From: Calamus simplicifolius
Lineage: Eukaryota; Streptophyta; Magnoliopsida; Arecales; Arecaceae
Length of the DNA: 64,000 bases
Direction: 5' to 3'
Assembly: GCA_900491605.1 (NCBI GenBank)
Contig: UESW01003900.1
Span: 2,100,727-2,164,726 of the forward strand
Both the position numbers and the translations under genes were made by a program. Positions 23,714-33,967 of the stretch are shown piece by piece. The notes beneath the pieces were generated by a model. That model worked only from the letters and a program-made list of their open reading frames with translations. It searched no databases and had not been told where the DNA came from. Within the stretch, counting starts at the first letter, position 1, and every line of letters begins with the position of its first letter.

Positions 23714-23830
23714 GGTGTGATTATATTAGCACTAACGCATTGGATTCAATTAGAACTCCACAAGTTAAGCATGCTTGGGTGAGCGTAGAGTAAGGATGGG
23801 TGACCTTTTAGAAGTCTTTTTGTTGCACCC
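23714..23830 (+). pseudogene. 5S-rRNA-derived sequence
   Basis: About 117 bp co-linear with plant 5S rRNA, from GGTGTGATTATATTAGCACT to TGTTGCACCC. The internal pol III promoter region is well kept: AGTTAAGCATGCTTGGG (A box), then GGATGGGTGACC (C box). Differences include AT-biased changes near the 5' end and TTTTAGAAG for CCTGGGAAG. It sits inside a retrotransposon LTR relic, not in a 5S array, so it is not expected to supply ribosomal RNA. Cassandra TRIM elements carry 5S sequence in their LTRs, so a Cassandra origin is an alternative. Confidence 0.8.
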
Positions 23831-24400
23831 ATTCAGACAAATGGCAGAGAGTCGACTATCATTAACTAAGAAGTCTTTGTTTTTCTGATTGAAATGGAAT
23901 TAAGCCTGGCTTGCCTTGAAATATCTAGTCATTTGGAAGATTTACCAAGGGCAAGTAAGAAAAAAGGTTTTAAAGTTATTTGGGAAGTTGATTAAGGGTA
24001 AAATAGAAAAGAAATTTTAAAGGAAAAAATATCAAGGTTGAGGAGAGCCATATGGACTTCAAATGTATGCCTTAAGAGTTATAAAAAGCAAAGTGAAGAT
24101 TTTTATAGGTAATTAAAACTTACTAACCCATTTTCTTAGCCCTTAAGCCATTGTATGAAAGGAAAAAGGAGAATAAAAAGAGAGAGAAAAAAGGGAGAGA
24201 AGAGATTTTAGCTGTGGGAAACACGAAGAAAAAGAAAAAGAAAAAAAAAGAAAAAGAAAAAGAGAGAAGCTAGGGGTTTTTAGATTTACTCTCTAAGGTC
24301 AAAAGTTTGGTTTTAGGGAGCCAATGCAAGAGAAATAACAGCTAGTAAAAAGTGCTAGCAACTAAGGTGAGTAAATTTCTCATCTAGCTTGGAAATTAAT

Positions 24401-24581
24401 TTATAGTATCATGTGGATATTTTACTGTTGCTACGGATTTTTGTTATCCAACTTGGGGTGAGATAGCAGTGCACGTAGGGGTTCGGGTGGCATCCTCCTA
24501 TCCTTATGGACCTACAAAATAATGTCCTCATGCAGGGGTTAAGGTGGGTGGTCCCTGCGGAGGGCCCTTCGATGCCCAAGT
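24401..24581 (+). mobile_element. Fragment of an old Tat-like gypsy LTR
   Basis: Non-coding sequence ending GGGCCCTTCGATGCCCAAGT directly against the copia A LTR. Phrases such as CATGCAGGGGTTAAGGTGGG and the CCTTCGATGCCCAAGT end resemble Tat-lineage gypsy LTRs. I read it as the left part of an older LTR that copia A entered, with the rest at 46400-46999 and 57376-57424. Confidence 0.4.
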
Positions 24582-26537
24582 TGATGGGAATTATGTATTG
24601 AAGACATGAATCAAATTCATACAATATAGCAGAAAATATAATACAAAATTCCCAGATGCCCAGGATCCTTAGGAACAGATTCATTAAAATTAGAAATAAA
24701 ATCTAAAATATTAGATTTATTCATACATGAGTCCTTTATCGATAGAGAAAAGGATGAAGCCGGTAAATCCTCTGCCACTAGCCGTCCATATGTCCGGCCT
24801 CTAACGGTGATCCGTGCGAAGAAGAGGTATGAAGATGACACATAGGAAGAGAGTGGTGCTAGCGCCTCTTGAATCCCCTTATAGAAATATTCAAAACAGA
24901 AGATATGGAGATCCCTTTATAGAAATATTCAAAACAGAAAATATCTCCATAGATCTAAAAGATCTAATCTTTTTCTTTTCTATTTGAAGAGGAAGAGAAG
25001 GAACATATTTATAGGAAGAGAGGGAGAGAAAGAAATATTCAAAGGAGAAGAAGAGACCTCTTTTCTGACTCATGGTAACATTATGGCAACCTTAATCCAA
25101 GAAAGAGGAAGAGACTCCCCTTCTCATAGTAACGTTGATCGAAGGAAGAGGAAGAGATTTCCTTCTCATCATAACGTTAATCTAAGTGTCACAACCTTTG
25201 AAATTAGGAGTTAGTTATCACATAACTACATGCCCTAATCTGTATGTGTTCATCATCGTACCGTAGAGATTTATCATGCCTAATCCATGGGTATGAATCC
25301 TTCTTCATATGGCTGAGATTTACCATCCATACCCAAATAATCAGAGCCGTCTATCACATGGATCAAGCCATATTTGGGTATCCAATTATTTGTTCATCAT
25401 ATGCACAAACAATTTCTCCCTAACATTGTTCCTTTTACTATAATGGATCTATCCATTATTATTTTATCTTCTTTAAATTGGTATTACCCAATTAATTAAT
25501 TGATCATCTTATCTGAATTAAATCTAATTTAATTCTCATTTAAATTCATCCAAAATTCTTCTTAATGCATGTGACCCATTAGGCCCTTTAATATGTTGGC
25601 AATAATCATGTCCTAATCACAGACCCTAGGAATGATTGGACAACTCTTTGTCCAAGTCAATAATATGATTATAAATCATGAGAGGCCTCTAGCAAAGCAT
25701 AATGACCACTCAACTGCTAAAGGTTTTGTTGATGTGACTATCAACAATACTTGTCCATAAACGGTTACCGTATGATCAAATCTTTTCGTCACATATCCCA
25801 GATCAATCAGTGGTATGGAATGTATTAACCCTGTAATTGATCTTTATTTACTTGATCTCAGGAAAAATTGACTCATATGAATTAGAACTTCGAAACCATT
25901 TTGAATTCCAACTCAATCTTGCAAGGATTTAACAATCAATTTAATCCATCAAGTGGCCGTGGGATATATCCCTTTCTATCAAGGAAGATGAATCATGTCT
26001 TGATCAAATACCACCTTCATGTGCTTCATGCCATACCCAACCGATACCATATTTACCACCCACGGCTAGAGCGACATTTGGATATCGTCAAAGCATGACA
26101 CCATCGATACTATATAGAATATCCATATGAGATCTCTGTACCGGTCATCCAATGCATCGTTACAATAACGAGCATCCACACATCTATCCAAGTATCTTCA
26201 TACTTTGGCTTGTGAAATCAGCTGCTCACCCTAAGGGTGAGGATATACAATATGTGCCAGTCTCACGGTGTTCGATAGTGTCCAGTCCCATCTACATATC
26301 GATTAGGGAAATTTAAAGAATCGAACCATAACATGCAATTTGGATCTCACAATTTGTAATCTCTATTACAAATTACATATGCACGGTTCATATTCTTTTG
26401 GACTTTATTTCACAGACATATATATCAAATATATAATAAAAGATATCTGGATAGATAAAGAAACCATTTTTATTTGATTTATATTTATAGAGTGTATATA
26501 GCATCCAATTCGATTAGATTTAGGACATACACTAACA
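24582..26537 (-). mobile_element. Copia A 3' LTR
   Basis: Minus-strand LTR of 1956 bp (TGTTAGTGTATGTCC ... ATAATTCCCATCA). It is preceded on the minus strand by the polypurine tract AAGTGGGAGAT (26538-26548). Its partners are the 5' LTR start at 32228 and the complete 5' LTR at 44427-46399. Over 24724-24853 it carries sequence that the other two copies have replaced with a different insert. Many single-base differences from 44427-46399 show that the insertion is not recent. Confidence 0.9.
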
Positions 26538-26548
26538 ATCTCCCACTT

Positions 26549-27760
26549 GCACTAGAGCCAATCACCCATGTATCCAATACCAAGTGACTCAGCATGACCA
26601 TCATGCTTCTACTGTGGCAGGACTTTAATGAACGGATCGATAATATTTTCGTCCATAGGGACTCGTTCAATTTTTATATCATTTCTACCAATAATCTCTC
26701 TAATTACATGGTATCTTCTGAGTACATGTTTGGACCTCTGATGAGACCTTGGCTCTTTAGCTTGCACATTAGCTCCATTGTTGTCGCAATACAAGTGTAC
26801 TAGATCAGCAATGCTTGGAACCATACCAAGTTCAGTAATAAACTTTTTGATCCAAACTGCTTCTTTGGCTGCATCTAATGCTGCAATGTACTCGGACTCG
26901 ATTGTAGAGTCAGTAGTTGTTTCTTGCTTGGAACTCTTTCAACTAACTGCACCACCATTGAGTGTAAAGACATATCCCGATTGAGATTTAATATCATCTT
27001 TATTAGACTAAAAACTAGAATCCGTATAACCCTGAACTATGAGTTCGGGTCCTCCATAAACTAAGAACATATCCTTAGTTCTTCGTAAGTACTTAAGGAT
27101 ATTCTTGATGGCCATCCAATATTTCTCATCAGGGTTTGCCTGGTATCTACTAGTGATACTCAAAGCATAAGAAACATCAGGTCTCGTACATAGCATCACA
27201 TATATGATGGATCTGATTGCTGAGGCGTATGGAATCCTATTCATGTGCTCTCTCTCCTCTTAAGTCTTAGAACTCATGTCCTTGGAGAGATGCATCCCAT
27301 GCGATACCGGCAAGAATCCCTTCTTGGATTCCTCCATGCTAAATCGTTTTAGCACTTTATCTATACACGTTGATTGGGACAATCCAAACAACCTTCTAAA
27401 TTTATCTCTATAGATCTTAATACCTAGTATGTAGGCTTTTTCTCCCAAATCTTTCATAGAAAACTTGCTGAACAACCAATCCTTCACTTCTTGCAGCAAG
27501 GATACATTGTTTTCTATCAATAATATGTCATCTACATATAATATCAGAAAAACAATAACACTCCCACTAGCCTTCTTGTACACACATAGTTCATTCTCAT
27601 TTTTGATAAAATCAAACTCTTTGATTGTTTCATCGAAACGAATGTTCCAGTTCTAGAGGCTTGCTTAAGTCCATAAATGGACCTTTGCAGCTTGCATACC
27701 TTTTGAGAATCAATGGACTCAAAACCCTCAGGTTGTGTCATATACACATCCTCCACTAAA
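26549..27760 (-). pseudogene. Copia A reverse transcriptase and RNase H
   Basis: Minus-strand Ty1/copia RT-RNase H in several broken frames. RT: EDVYMTQPEGFESIDSQKV (27700-27756), then the catalytic YVDD box (FLILYVDDILLI, near 27530), and ending in LFGLSQSTCIDKVLKRFSME. Next come TRPDVSYALSITSRYQANPD and RNase H pieces ending with the copia signature KHVLRRYHVIREI (about 26690-26730). Stops and frameshifts occur near 27005, 27250 and 27600. Copies the element RNA into DNA in intact relatives; inactive here. Confidence 0.85.
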
Positions 27761-29720
27761 TCACCATTTAGGAAGGCGTCTTAACATCCATTTGCCATAT
27801 CTCATAATCGTAATAGGCTGCAATCGCAAGCAAAATCCTTATGGACTTAAGCATGGCTATAAGAGAAAAGGTTTCATCAAAGTCAACACATTACCTTTGC
27901 TTGTAACCTTTTGCAACTAGCTTTGCCTTATAGGTAATCATATTACCATCCATGTCAGTCTTCTTCTTGAAGACCTATTTTCACCTAATAGGTTTTATCC
28001 CTTCAGGTGGATCAACCAAAGTCCATATTTGATTGTCGTACATGGAGTCCATTTCAGACTTCATGGCTTCAAGCCATCTGTTAGAGTCAATGTCACATAT
28101 TGCTTCCTTGTAGTTAGTAGGCTCATCATCTTCTATAAGAAATCCATATCTTTCAGGAATATGATGTGTTCTACTAGACCTGCATAGCTTATGTGTACTT
28201 GGAGCTACCTATTGCTCCATCATTTTGATAGAGGCTCACATAAATATTGCCTGAATATGAGTTGAGTCTCCTACTCAACTCCCACTGCATTTGGCATTTG
28301 CTCCATGTCATCTAATCGGTCTGTGTCAATTTGTGGTTCCTGAGTTTCACTAATCTCAATATTTCTTCCACTGCCCTTTCTTAGAAAAATCTCATTCTCT
28401 AGGAATATGGCATGCCTTAAGACAAAAACCTTTTGCTCAAGTGGGTGATAGAAGTAGTATCCTTTTATTTCTTTAGGATACCCCATAAAATTACACTTGT
28501 TGGATCTAGCTCCAAGCTTGTTCGACTCATTACGCTTTACATAAGCATAGCAACCCCAAATCCTTAGATGACTAAGGATTGGTTTCTTTCCACACCATAT
28601 CTCATAGGGAGTGGAACTGACCGATTTAGACGAAACTCGGTTTAGGGTGTATTCGACTATGTGTAGCGCATAACCCTAAAATATTTTTGAAAAATTTGTA
28701 AGGCTCATCATTGATCGCACCATATCTAATAATGTGTGATTCCTCCTTTCTGATACACCATTATGCTGTGACATACCAGAAGGAGTCCAGTAAGAGAGAA
28801 TCCCATTCTTCTTTAAATATTCTAAGAACTCATGGCTTAAGTATTCCCCACCTCGATCTGATCGAAGTATCTTAATACTTTTGCCATTTTATTTTTCTAC
28901 CTTGGATCTGAATTCTTTGAATTTTTCAAAGGTTTTAGATTTGTGATTCATCAGATATACATAACCATACCTGCTATGGTCATCTATAAATGTGATGAAG
29001 TAAGAAAAACCTCCTATTGCCTGAATATTGATAGGACCATATACATCCGAAGGTACTAGTCCTAAACATTCAGTTGCTTGCTCACCCTTTTTAGTAAAGG
29101 ATGACTTAGTTATTTTGCCACATAAGCATGACTCACATTCCTCAAATGATTCCCAATCGAATGAGTCCAAGTAGCTATCCTTATGTAACTTGGTTAAACA
29201 TATTTCATTTACATGGCCTAAACGATAATGCCATAGGAACAAGTTCTTAAAATTATTTGATTTTAATTTCTTAGTTTCTACATTGAGAACATGGCATTGT
29301 AAATACAAAACATAAATCCTGTTGAACATTTTAGCAGCACCAAAGAACATTTCATTTTTTTTAAATTAAAATTCTTTTATTTCTAATTTCAAATGTATAT
29401 CCATCATTTACAAGACATGAAATAAAAATAATATTCTTTGTTATGTTTGGAACATAGTAACAATTACTAAGCTCCATTACAAGGGCAAAAACAAAAAACA
29501 AGATCCTACAGCTAAAGCAGCAACCTTTGCTCCATTTTCCATGTGCAGGATCATTTCATCTTTCTCCAGCTTTCTACTACTTCTTATCATCTGCATATTA
29601 ATACAAATATGAGATCCACAACCGGTAACCAATACCCAAGTGGAATAAGAAGTAACAGAAGAAAATATCTCAATCATAAATATACCTAATGTAGAAGCAT
29701 CTATATATTTCTTTTCTTTC
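27761..29720 (-). pseudogene. Copia A protease and integrase
   Basis: Minus-strand region. The protease site reads WVLVTGCGSHIC near 29605-29645: the catalytic Asp is replaced by Val here, while the duplicate copy keeps WVLDTGC. The integrase follows: GAG-pre-IN with WHYRLGHVNEICLTKLHKDS (about 29200-29260), zinc-finger Cys pair ECESCLCGK, core FITFIDDHSRYGYVYLMN near 28950, and a C-terminal piece (MGYPKEIKGYYFYHPLEQKV) at 28271-28486. Stops between the blocks inactivate it. Everything above 28783 is duplicated at 40977 onward. Confidence 0.85.
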
Positions 29721-30512
29721 AGGTTAGCTAGATAAGCCTTGCAGTTTCGCTTCCAGTGCCCTTCCTTACCACAGAAGTGATACTTTCCCTTGGCTACTTT
29801 ATTTTTCTTAATGCCCTTCCTTGGTTTAGTTGCCTTGGCCTTTTAGACCTTATTCTTCTTTGGCTGATTCTTATGAGCGCCAGAGGACTCCACGACCATA
29901 ACCTGCCCCTTTTCTTTCTTAATGTTGGGCTCGGCATTCGTCAGCATATTCGCGAGCTTAGGTAAAAATGCCTCTAGCTTGTTCATGTTGAAATTAAGAA
30001 CAAACTACGAATAGTTGGGAGGTAGTGACTGTAGAACCAAGTCAATACTTAAGTTTATGATCCATTACAAAATCCAATCGTGCCAACTTCTTAATCAGAT
30101 TGATCATTTTCAGCACGTGGGCACCCACTGATGAATCCTTAGTCATTTTGCACTGAAACAACTCTGTAGAGGTTTGAAACCTCTCATATCGAGACTGTGC
30201 ACTAAACAACTCTTGCAAGTGCATTAAAATCTCCTGAGCATTCATATGCTCATGCTGTTTCTGAAGATCAGGTGACATCGTGGCCAATATCAAACATGTG
30301 GCTATTTCTTCACCATCTTTATACCGTTTGTATGCCACATGAATCTCAGTCGGAGCATTCGCTGGTGGGACCTTTGATGTAACCTCATCTAGGACAAAAA
30401 GAATTTTTTCAGATCGAAGAACGATCCTTACATTCCTTAGCCAATCAGGGAAGTTGAGTCCAGTCAATTTGTTGGATTCTAAAATATTCCTAAGGTTGAT
30501 GTTTACACTCAT
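29721..30512 (-). pseudogene. Copia A gag
   Basis: Starts at the ATG at 30512 (MSVNINLRNILESNKLTGLN). 156 residues are open to 30042, with the copia gag core (NFPDWLRNVRIVLRSEKILFVLDE ... ATCLILATMSPDLQKQHE). The remainder is out of frame. A zinc-knuckle remnant at about 29745-29785 reads FCGKEGHWKRNC with the first Cys position occupied by Tyr, in both duplicates, so that change predates the duplication. Confidence 0.85.
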
Positions 30513-32213
30513 GGTTTCTTTGATAACCTACATAAAATTAGAATGAGTCAATTGCTATGAATACTAATCACCAACTTAATATAGTAATTCAAGATTTTTA
30601 ATTAAGTTGGTTTTTCCTACTATTTTATCAAGGTTAATAGCTCTCTCTATTAATCTCGAGAAATTGACATTCAATTTCCTTAGTGGGCTAGGATCCTCAT
30701 TTGAATTATCTTGACCTTGGCTTTGGCACAACAAATCTCGATAAGCCAAATTTGGTAGATTATCATCAATCACATCTAATGTGACTCCTAGATCATTTAG
30801 GAGACATTGCCTTGTCAATCACATCCATATGTGATCACCCTAAAGTTTGCCTCTAGATTAGACTGACCCTGACTTTGGCCAATTATGCCAGCTAATCTAG
30901 TTAAGTCAACCCATTGTTCATAATCAACTCCTCATAAGTACACTCGACCTTGGCTTTGGCACGACAAATCTCATGACTTAATGATTTTGTATATATGAAC
31001 AATGGAAGGCTAATGACTTAATATTCGTGAAGGGATTTAGCACATATAAGTTCCATCTACATCTACAACATTTGTACTATGCTAGGTTACATATCCTATA
31101 TGTAGATTTTAGATTAATCTTTATTAACCTAAAAAATATCATAAGTTCAAATCTTATGATTTGGGATTCCTAATCAAATTAGGATCCCTGACCACTATCT
31201 GATATAGAAACCCTAATTATGTAACCAGATCTATTGCTTCTATCCTGATTAACCTTATTGATCTAATCAATTAAGAGTTTTCCATAACAATGGCCAGAGT
31301 AGCTGATCAATGGGGTCCTATTTAGCACACCCTTCGATCCTATTGAATGGGTTTTCCCAAGCAGCAAATGGATCAATTAAAAACCATGATCACACTTATC
31401 TTAGACACTAATGTATGTAAGCCTAATTGATCAGACCAATATTGGGATCTTAGGATCAAGCAATGATGTGGTTAAGTCAAAGTTTCCTAAATCTTTATCA
31501 TCTATTACATTTTATGATAGCTATAGAAATGATCTTGTTAGGGTATTATGATAAGAATTCTTAATTCAAATTTTAAAAATTTAAATTATAAATTTTAAAT
31601 TTTTTTATCATTTAATTGCATGTTATGACATGTCGGTTTCACATCCAATGTAAATCCTAATGTCTCTAACAAACCCTAATCATATTCTTGTCATGATAAT
31701 ATTTTAGATTCAAAATATAAAATTTTAAATTCCATATGATTACATTTAATCACAATCTTATTATGATCTAAATATTCAAATAATTTTTCAATGTTTATTA
31801 GCATATAAATATCAGATCTTAATCATATCAATAATTATATTAAAATTAAATCCTAAACATGATTTCTAGGATTTCAGCACATAGTATCTATCATGCATAA
31901 ATAATAATTACCATTTTAACATGACACAAATATGATTAAATCTAAATTAATTATTATTTATTATCATATAATAAATCTTTATCTTTGATATCACATATCA
32001 AAGTACTTTATTTTAACATGATAATGAACATGCATAAATTAAATAATATTATTTATCATCAAATAATAAATATTTTATTTTATTTTAGATTTATTATCAA
32101 CATATGAAAACTATTCACGATTTTAATCTTCATAATATGCATAATAAAAACTCATATTATCAATCATATTGACTCAAGTATCCTATCAGTTAAATGAATC
32201 TGTAGCCTAAGAT
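30513..32213 (-). other. Long leader of copia A between primer site and gag
   Basis: About 1.7 kb of AT-rich sequence. It contains repeated phrases (CTTGGCTTTGGCACRACAAATCTC near 30717 and 30951) and an 80-codon frame at 30576-30818 (MTRQCLLNDLGVTLDVIDDN...) that is unchanged in the duplicate at 42774-43016. That identity is expected from recent duplication, so it is not evidence of selection. No known domain. Confidence 0.5.
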
Positions 32214-32226
32214 GGCTCTAATACCA
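32214..32226 (-). promoter_or_regulatory. Copia A tRNA-Met primer binding site
   Basis: The minus strand reads TGGTATTAGAGCC, one change from the initiator-tRNA-Met site TGGTATCAGAGCC, one base after the LTR end CCCATCA. Confidence 0.9.
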
Positions 32227-32227
32227 C

Positions 32228-32370
32228 TGATGGGAATTATGTATTCAAGACATGAATCAAATTCATAAAAACGTAGCAGAAGATATAATACAAAATTCTC
32301 AAATGCCCAGGATCTTTAGGAACAGATTTATTAAAATTAGAAATAAAGTCTAAAACATTAGATTTATTCA
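32228..32370 (-). mobile_element. Truncated 5' LTR of copia A
   Basis: The last 143 bp of the LTR on the minus strand. It matches 24582-24723 and 44427-44579, then is replaced by the insert at 32371-32493 and the viral copy. Confidence 0.9.
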
Positions 32371-32493
32371 GGTAAATTTCAAAGTGCGGCAAATAGTAAA
32401 AAGTGAATAGTAACTATGAACAGTAAAAATCAACAGTAACACGAATAGTAAACATGAACAGTAATATGAATAGTTATCATGAATAGTAATATT
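32371..32493. repeat. Insert of AACAGTAA/GAATAGTAA repeats, copy 1
   Basis: AT-rich block of short irregular repeats (GTGAATAGTAAC, GAACAGTAAAAATC, CGAATAGTAAAC). It occurs at this position and at 44580-44718, but not in the 3' LTR at 24582-26537. Its right edge touches the viral copy here and resumes LTR sequence in the other place. It may be viral leader or non-viral filler; this cannot be decided from the window. Confidence 0.7.
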
Positions 32494-32516
32494 TTTGGAA
32501 AGACTGAACCTGGAAA

Positions 32517-32522
32517 TTTATT
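32517..32522 (-). terminator. Possible viral polyadenylation signal
   Basis: The minus strand reads AATAAA within GCTATAAATAAATTTCC, about 25 bp before the viral edge. The overlapping TATAAATA could instead act as a TATA box. Assignment is inference from position. Confidence 0.35.
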
Positions 32523-32678
32523 TATAGCAAAGCTTATACTAAGCTTACAAGGTACATTGCATGGAAAACTTACATAAAACCGAATAGAAACTCACAATCA
32601 CATAAAACTGAAATCTTAATATTTTTCACATAAAAGCTGGTTGTAGATTTTTACATGAAACTGGCTTCTGGGGATTTG

Positions 32679-33167
32679 CTACAGTCTTCCTCGGATCTGT
32701 CTGAGGTCGAAATACTGGTTTTCATGTTCTTCTATGGCCATGATAGTCCAGGTGGCGCTGTCTATGATCCTTTGGAGGAGTGGTAGTAGGTCTGGATTTG
32801 TTTTGAGTAGGGAGTCTATAAGCTTTAGGGTTTTCTGGCAATCTTCAAGGAGTTTTTTCATGGAAGGGTTCATGGTAGAGATTTCTTTCTTTTGGTTACA
32901 GGCTGCCAGGGAATAGTCTGAGGTCAAACTGTTTGTAGAATTCTTCTGCTTGGCTTATGATGATCTGGGTAGTAAGATGGTCTATCTGTGGACTATCTGT
33001 TCGGAGTGGTACTGGAGGGTTTTTATGACAAGGCTGATAAACTCTTGGTAGATAAGCTCAAGTTCAGGGTCTGAGGCTTTCTGAGAGTTGACGAAGGTTA
33101 TCATGTCTAGGAGTTCATGGGTAAGGTTGGTGAAGGTAAGAAGGTCCTCGGAGGTGAAGGGAGACAT
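32679..33167 (-). pseudogene. Caulimovirid small frames after the TATA box
   Basis: The first frame starts with an ATG at 33165-33167 (MSPFTSEDLLTFTNLTHELL), 61 residues to the stop at 32982. It is hydrophobic/acidic and helix-like. It is broken close to an 11-bp tandem repeat (ACAGATAGTCC/ACAGATAGACC). A second frame has its first ATG at 32871-32873 (MNPSMKKLLEDCQKTLKLID) and runs 64 residues to 32679, also helix-like. Small coiled-coil proteins of this size occur in several Caulimoviridae, for example virion-associated proteins, but neither can be assigned. They may equally be leader ORFs. Confidence 0.45.
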
Positions 33168-33320
33168 GCGGTTATGAAGGTAGTAAGGCTGATGATGGGT
33201 ATGGTTTGAATGGAGTGTAGGATATTGAGTGGTGCCTGGTTAGGATGAAGGCTAATGGAGTTAAAAGTGGGTAGTGGAGGCGGATTGAGGAACTTGCCTA
33301 ATGAGGAGGAGGTTCCCTCC

Positions 33321-33327
33321 TTTTATA
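33321..33327 (-). promoter_or_regulatory. Strong TATA box, probable viral promoter
   Basis: The minus strand reads GGCTATAAAAGGAGGG, a textbook plant TATA context, in the non-coding stretch between the last large viral ORF and the small frames. Transcription would start near 33295. In a circular genome this fits the pregenomic RNA promoter upstream of the primer site and movement protein. Confidence 0.6.
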
Positions 33328-33419
33328 GCCGAGGGAAGGCTATCTTGGTCCATTCCTTTTTTGAACAGTAACGGAGATGCGGTCAATAAGAAGGATGATG
33401 ATTTGATGGCACAAGGTCA

Positions 33420-33650
33420 GGAAGGACAATGATGAGGGAGGCAACGGGTACAATTATTGGTGGAGTGGGACCATGGAGGTACAATGATTTAAGGTGGAGC
33501 TGCCAGGAAGGACAATGATGAGGGAGGCAACGGGTACAATTATTGGTGGAGTGGGACCATGGAGGTACAATGATTTAAGGTGGAGCTGCCAGGAAGGACA
33601 ATGATGAGGGAGGCAACGGGTACAATTATTGGTGGAGTGGGACCATGGTT
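33420..33650. repeat. 86-bp tandem repeat in the viral intergenic region
   Basis: GAAGGACAATGATGAGGGAG starts at 33421, 33507 and 33593, giving a period of 86 with about 2.7 nearly identical copies. It lies 100-330 bp upstream of the TATA box, where Caulimoviridae carry enhancer elements. The open frame across it (33454-33714) is incidental. Confidence 0.9.
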
Positions 33651-33967
33651 CGCACCTAAGGGGTATAGTGGTTGAGGACGTTTGGCGAGCACTGCAGCAC
33701 ATGTCCGGCTGCATTTGTGACCTTTTTCAGGACAGTGCTCTCAATGGTAAAGAAAAGTCTGACTGGGTTACTGGAGCTTCACATGTTATGACTGTAATCT
33801 GGTTGTTGGAGATTCTTGGAGTTGGCAGGCTGCCACTGTGGTCGGCAGGTACGAAGTTGTGATGTTGGTTGGATGAGGCCTATTTGGGAAGGCCTGTTGG
33901 CTTTCTGGAGTTGACAGACTGGACTGGCTGTGCTTGGACAAAGCCTATCTGGAAAGCCTTGTTATCT

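Larger units (their letters stand above)
22928..24400 (+). mobile_element. Degenerate LTR of a Del/Tekay-like element
   Basis: Begins at CATAACATCTCGAGC, which corresponds to the TGTAACATCCCG-type LTR start of this lineage, directly after the polypurine tract. It contains diverged tandem repeats at 23296-23467, a 5S-rRNA-derived segment at 23714-23830, and a purine-rich (AAAG)n stretch near 24180-24275 of the kind seen in LTR leaders. The 3' end is not defined; no clear primer site follows. Confidence 0.5.

Noticed and set aside
23714..23830. Functional 5S rRNA gene
   Set aside because: Single diverged copy inside an LTR relic, with changes at both ends and no array or typical T-run terminator directly after it.
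30576..30818. 80-codon frame upstream of copia A gag, identical in the duplicate at 42774-43016
   Set aside because: Identity is explained by the recent duplication; no domain and no independent copy to show selection.
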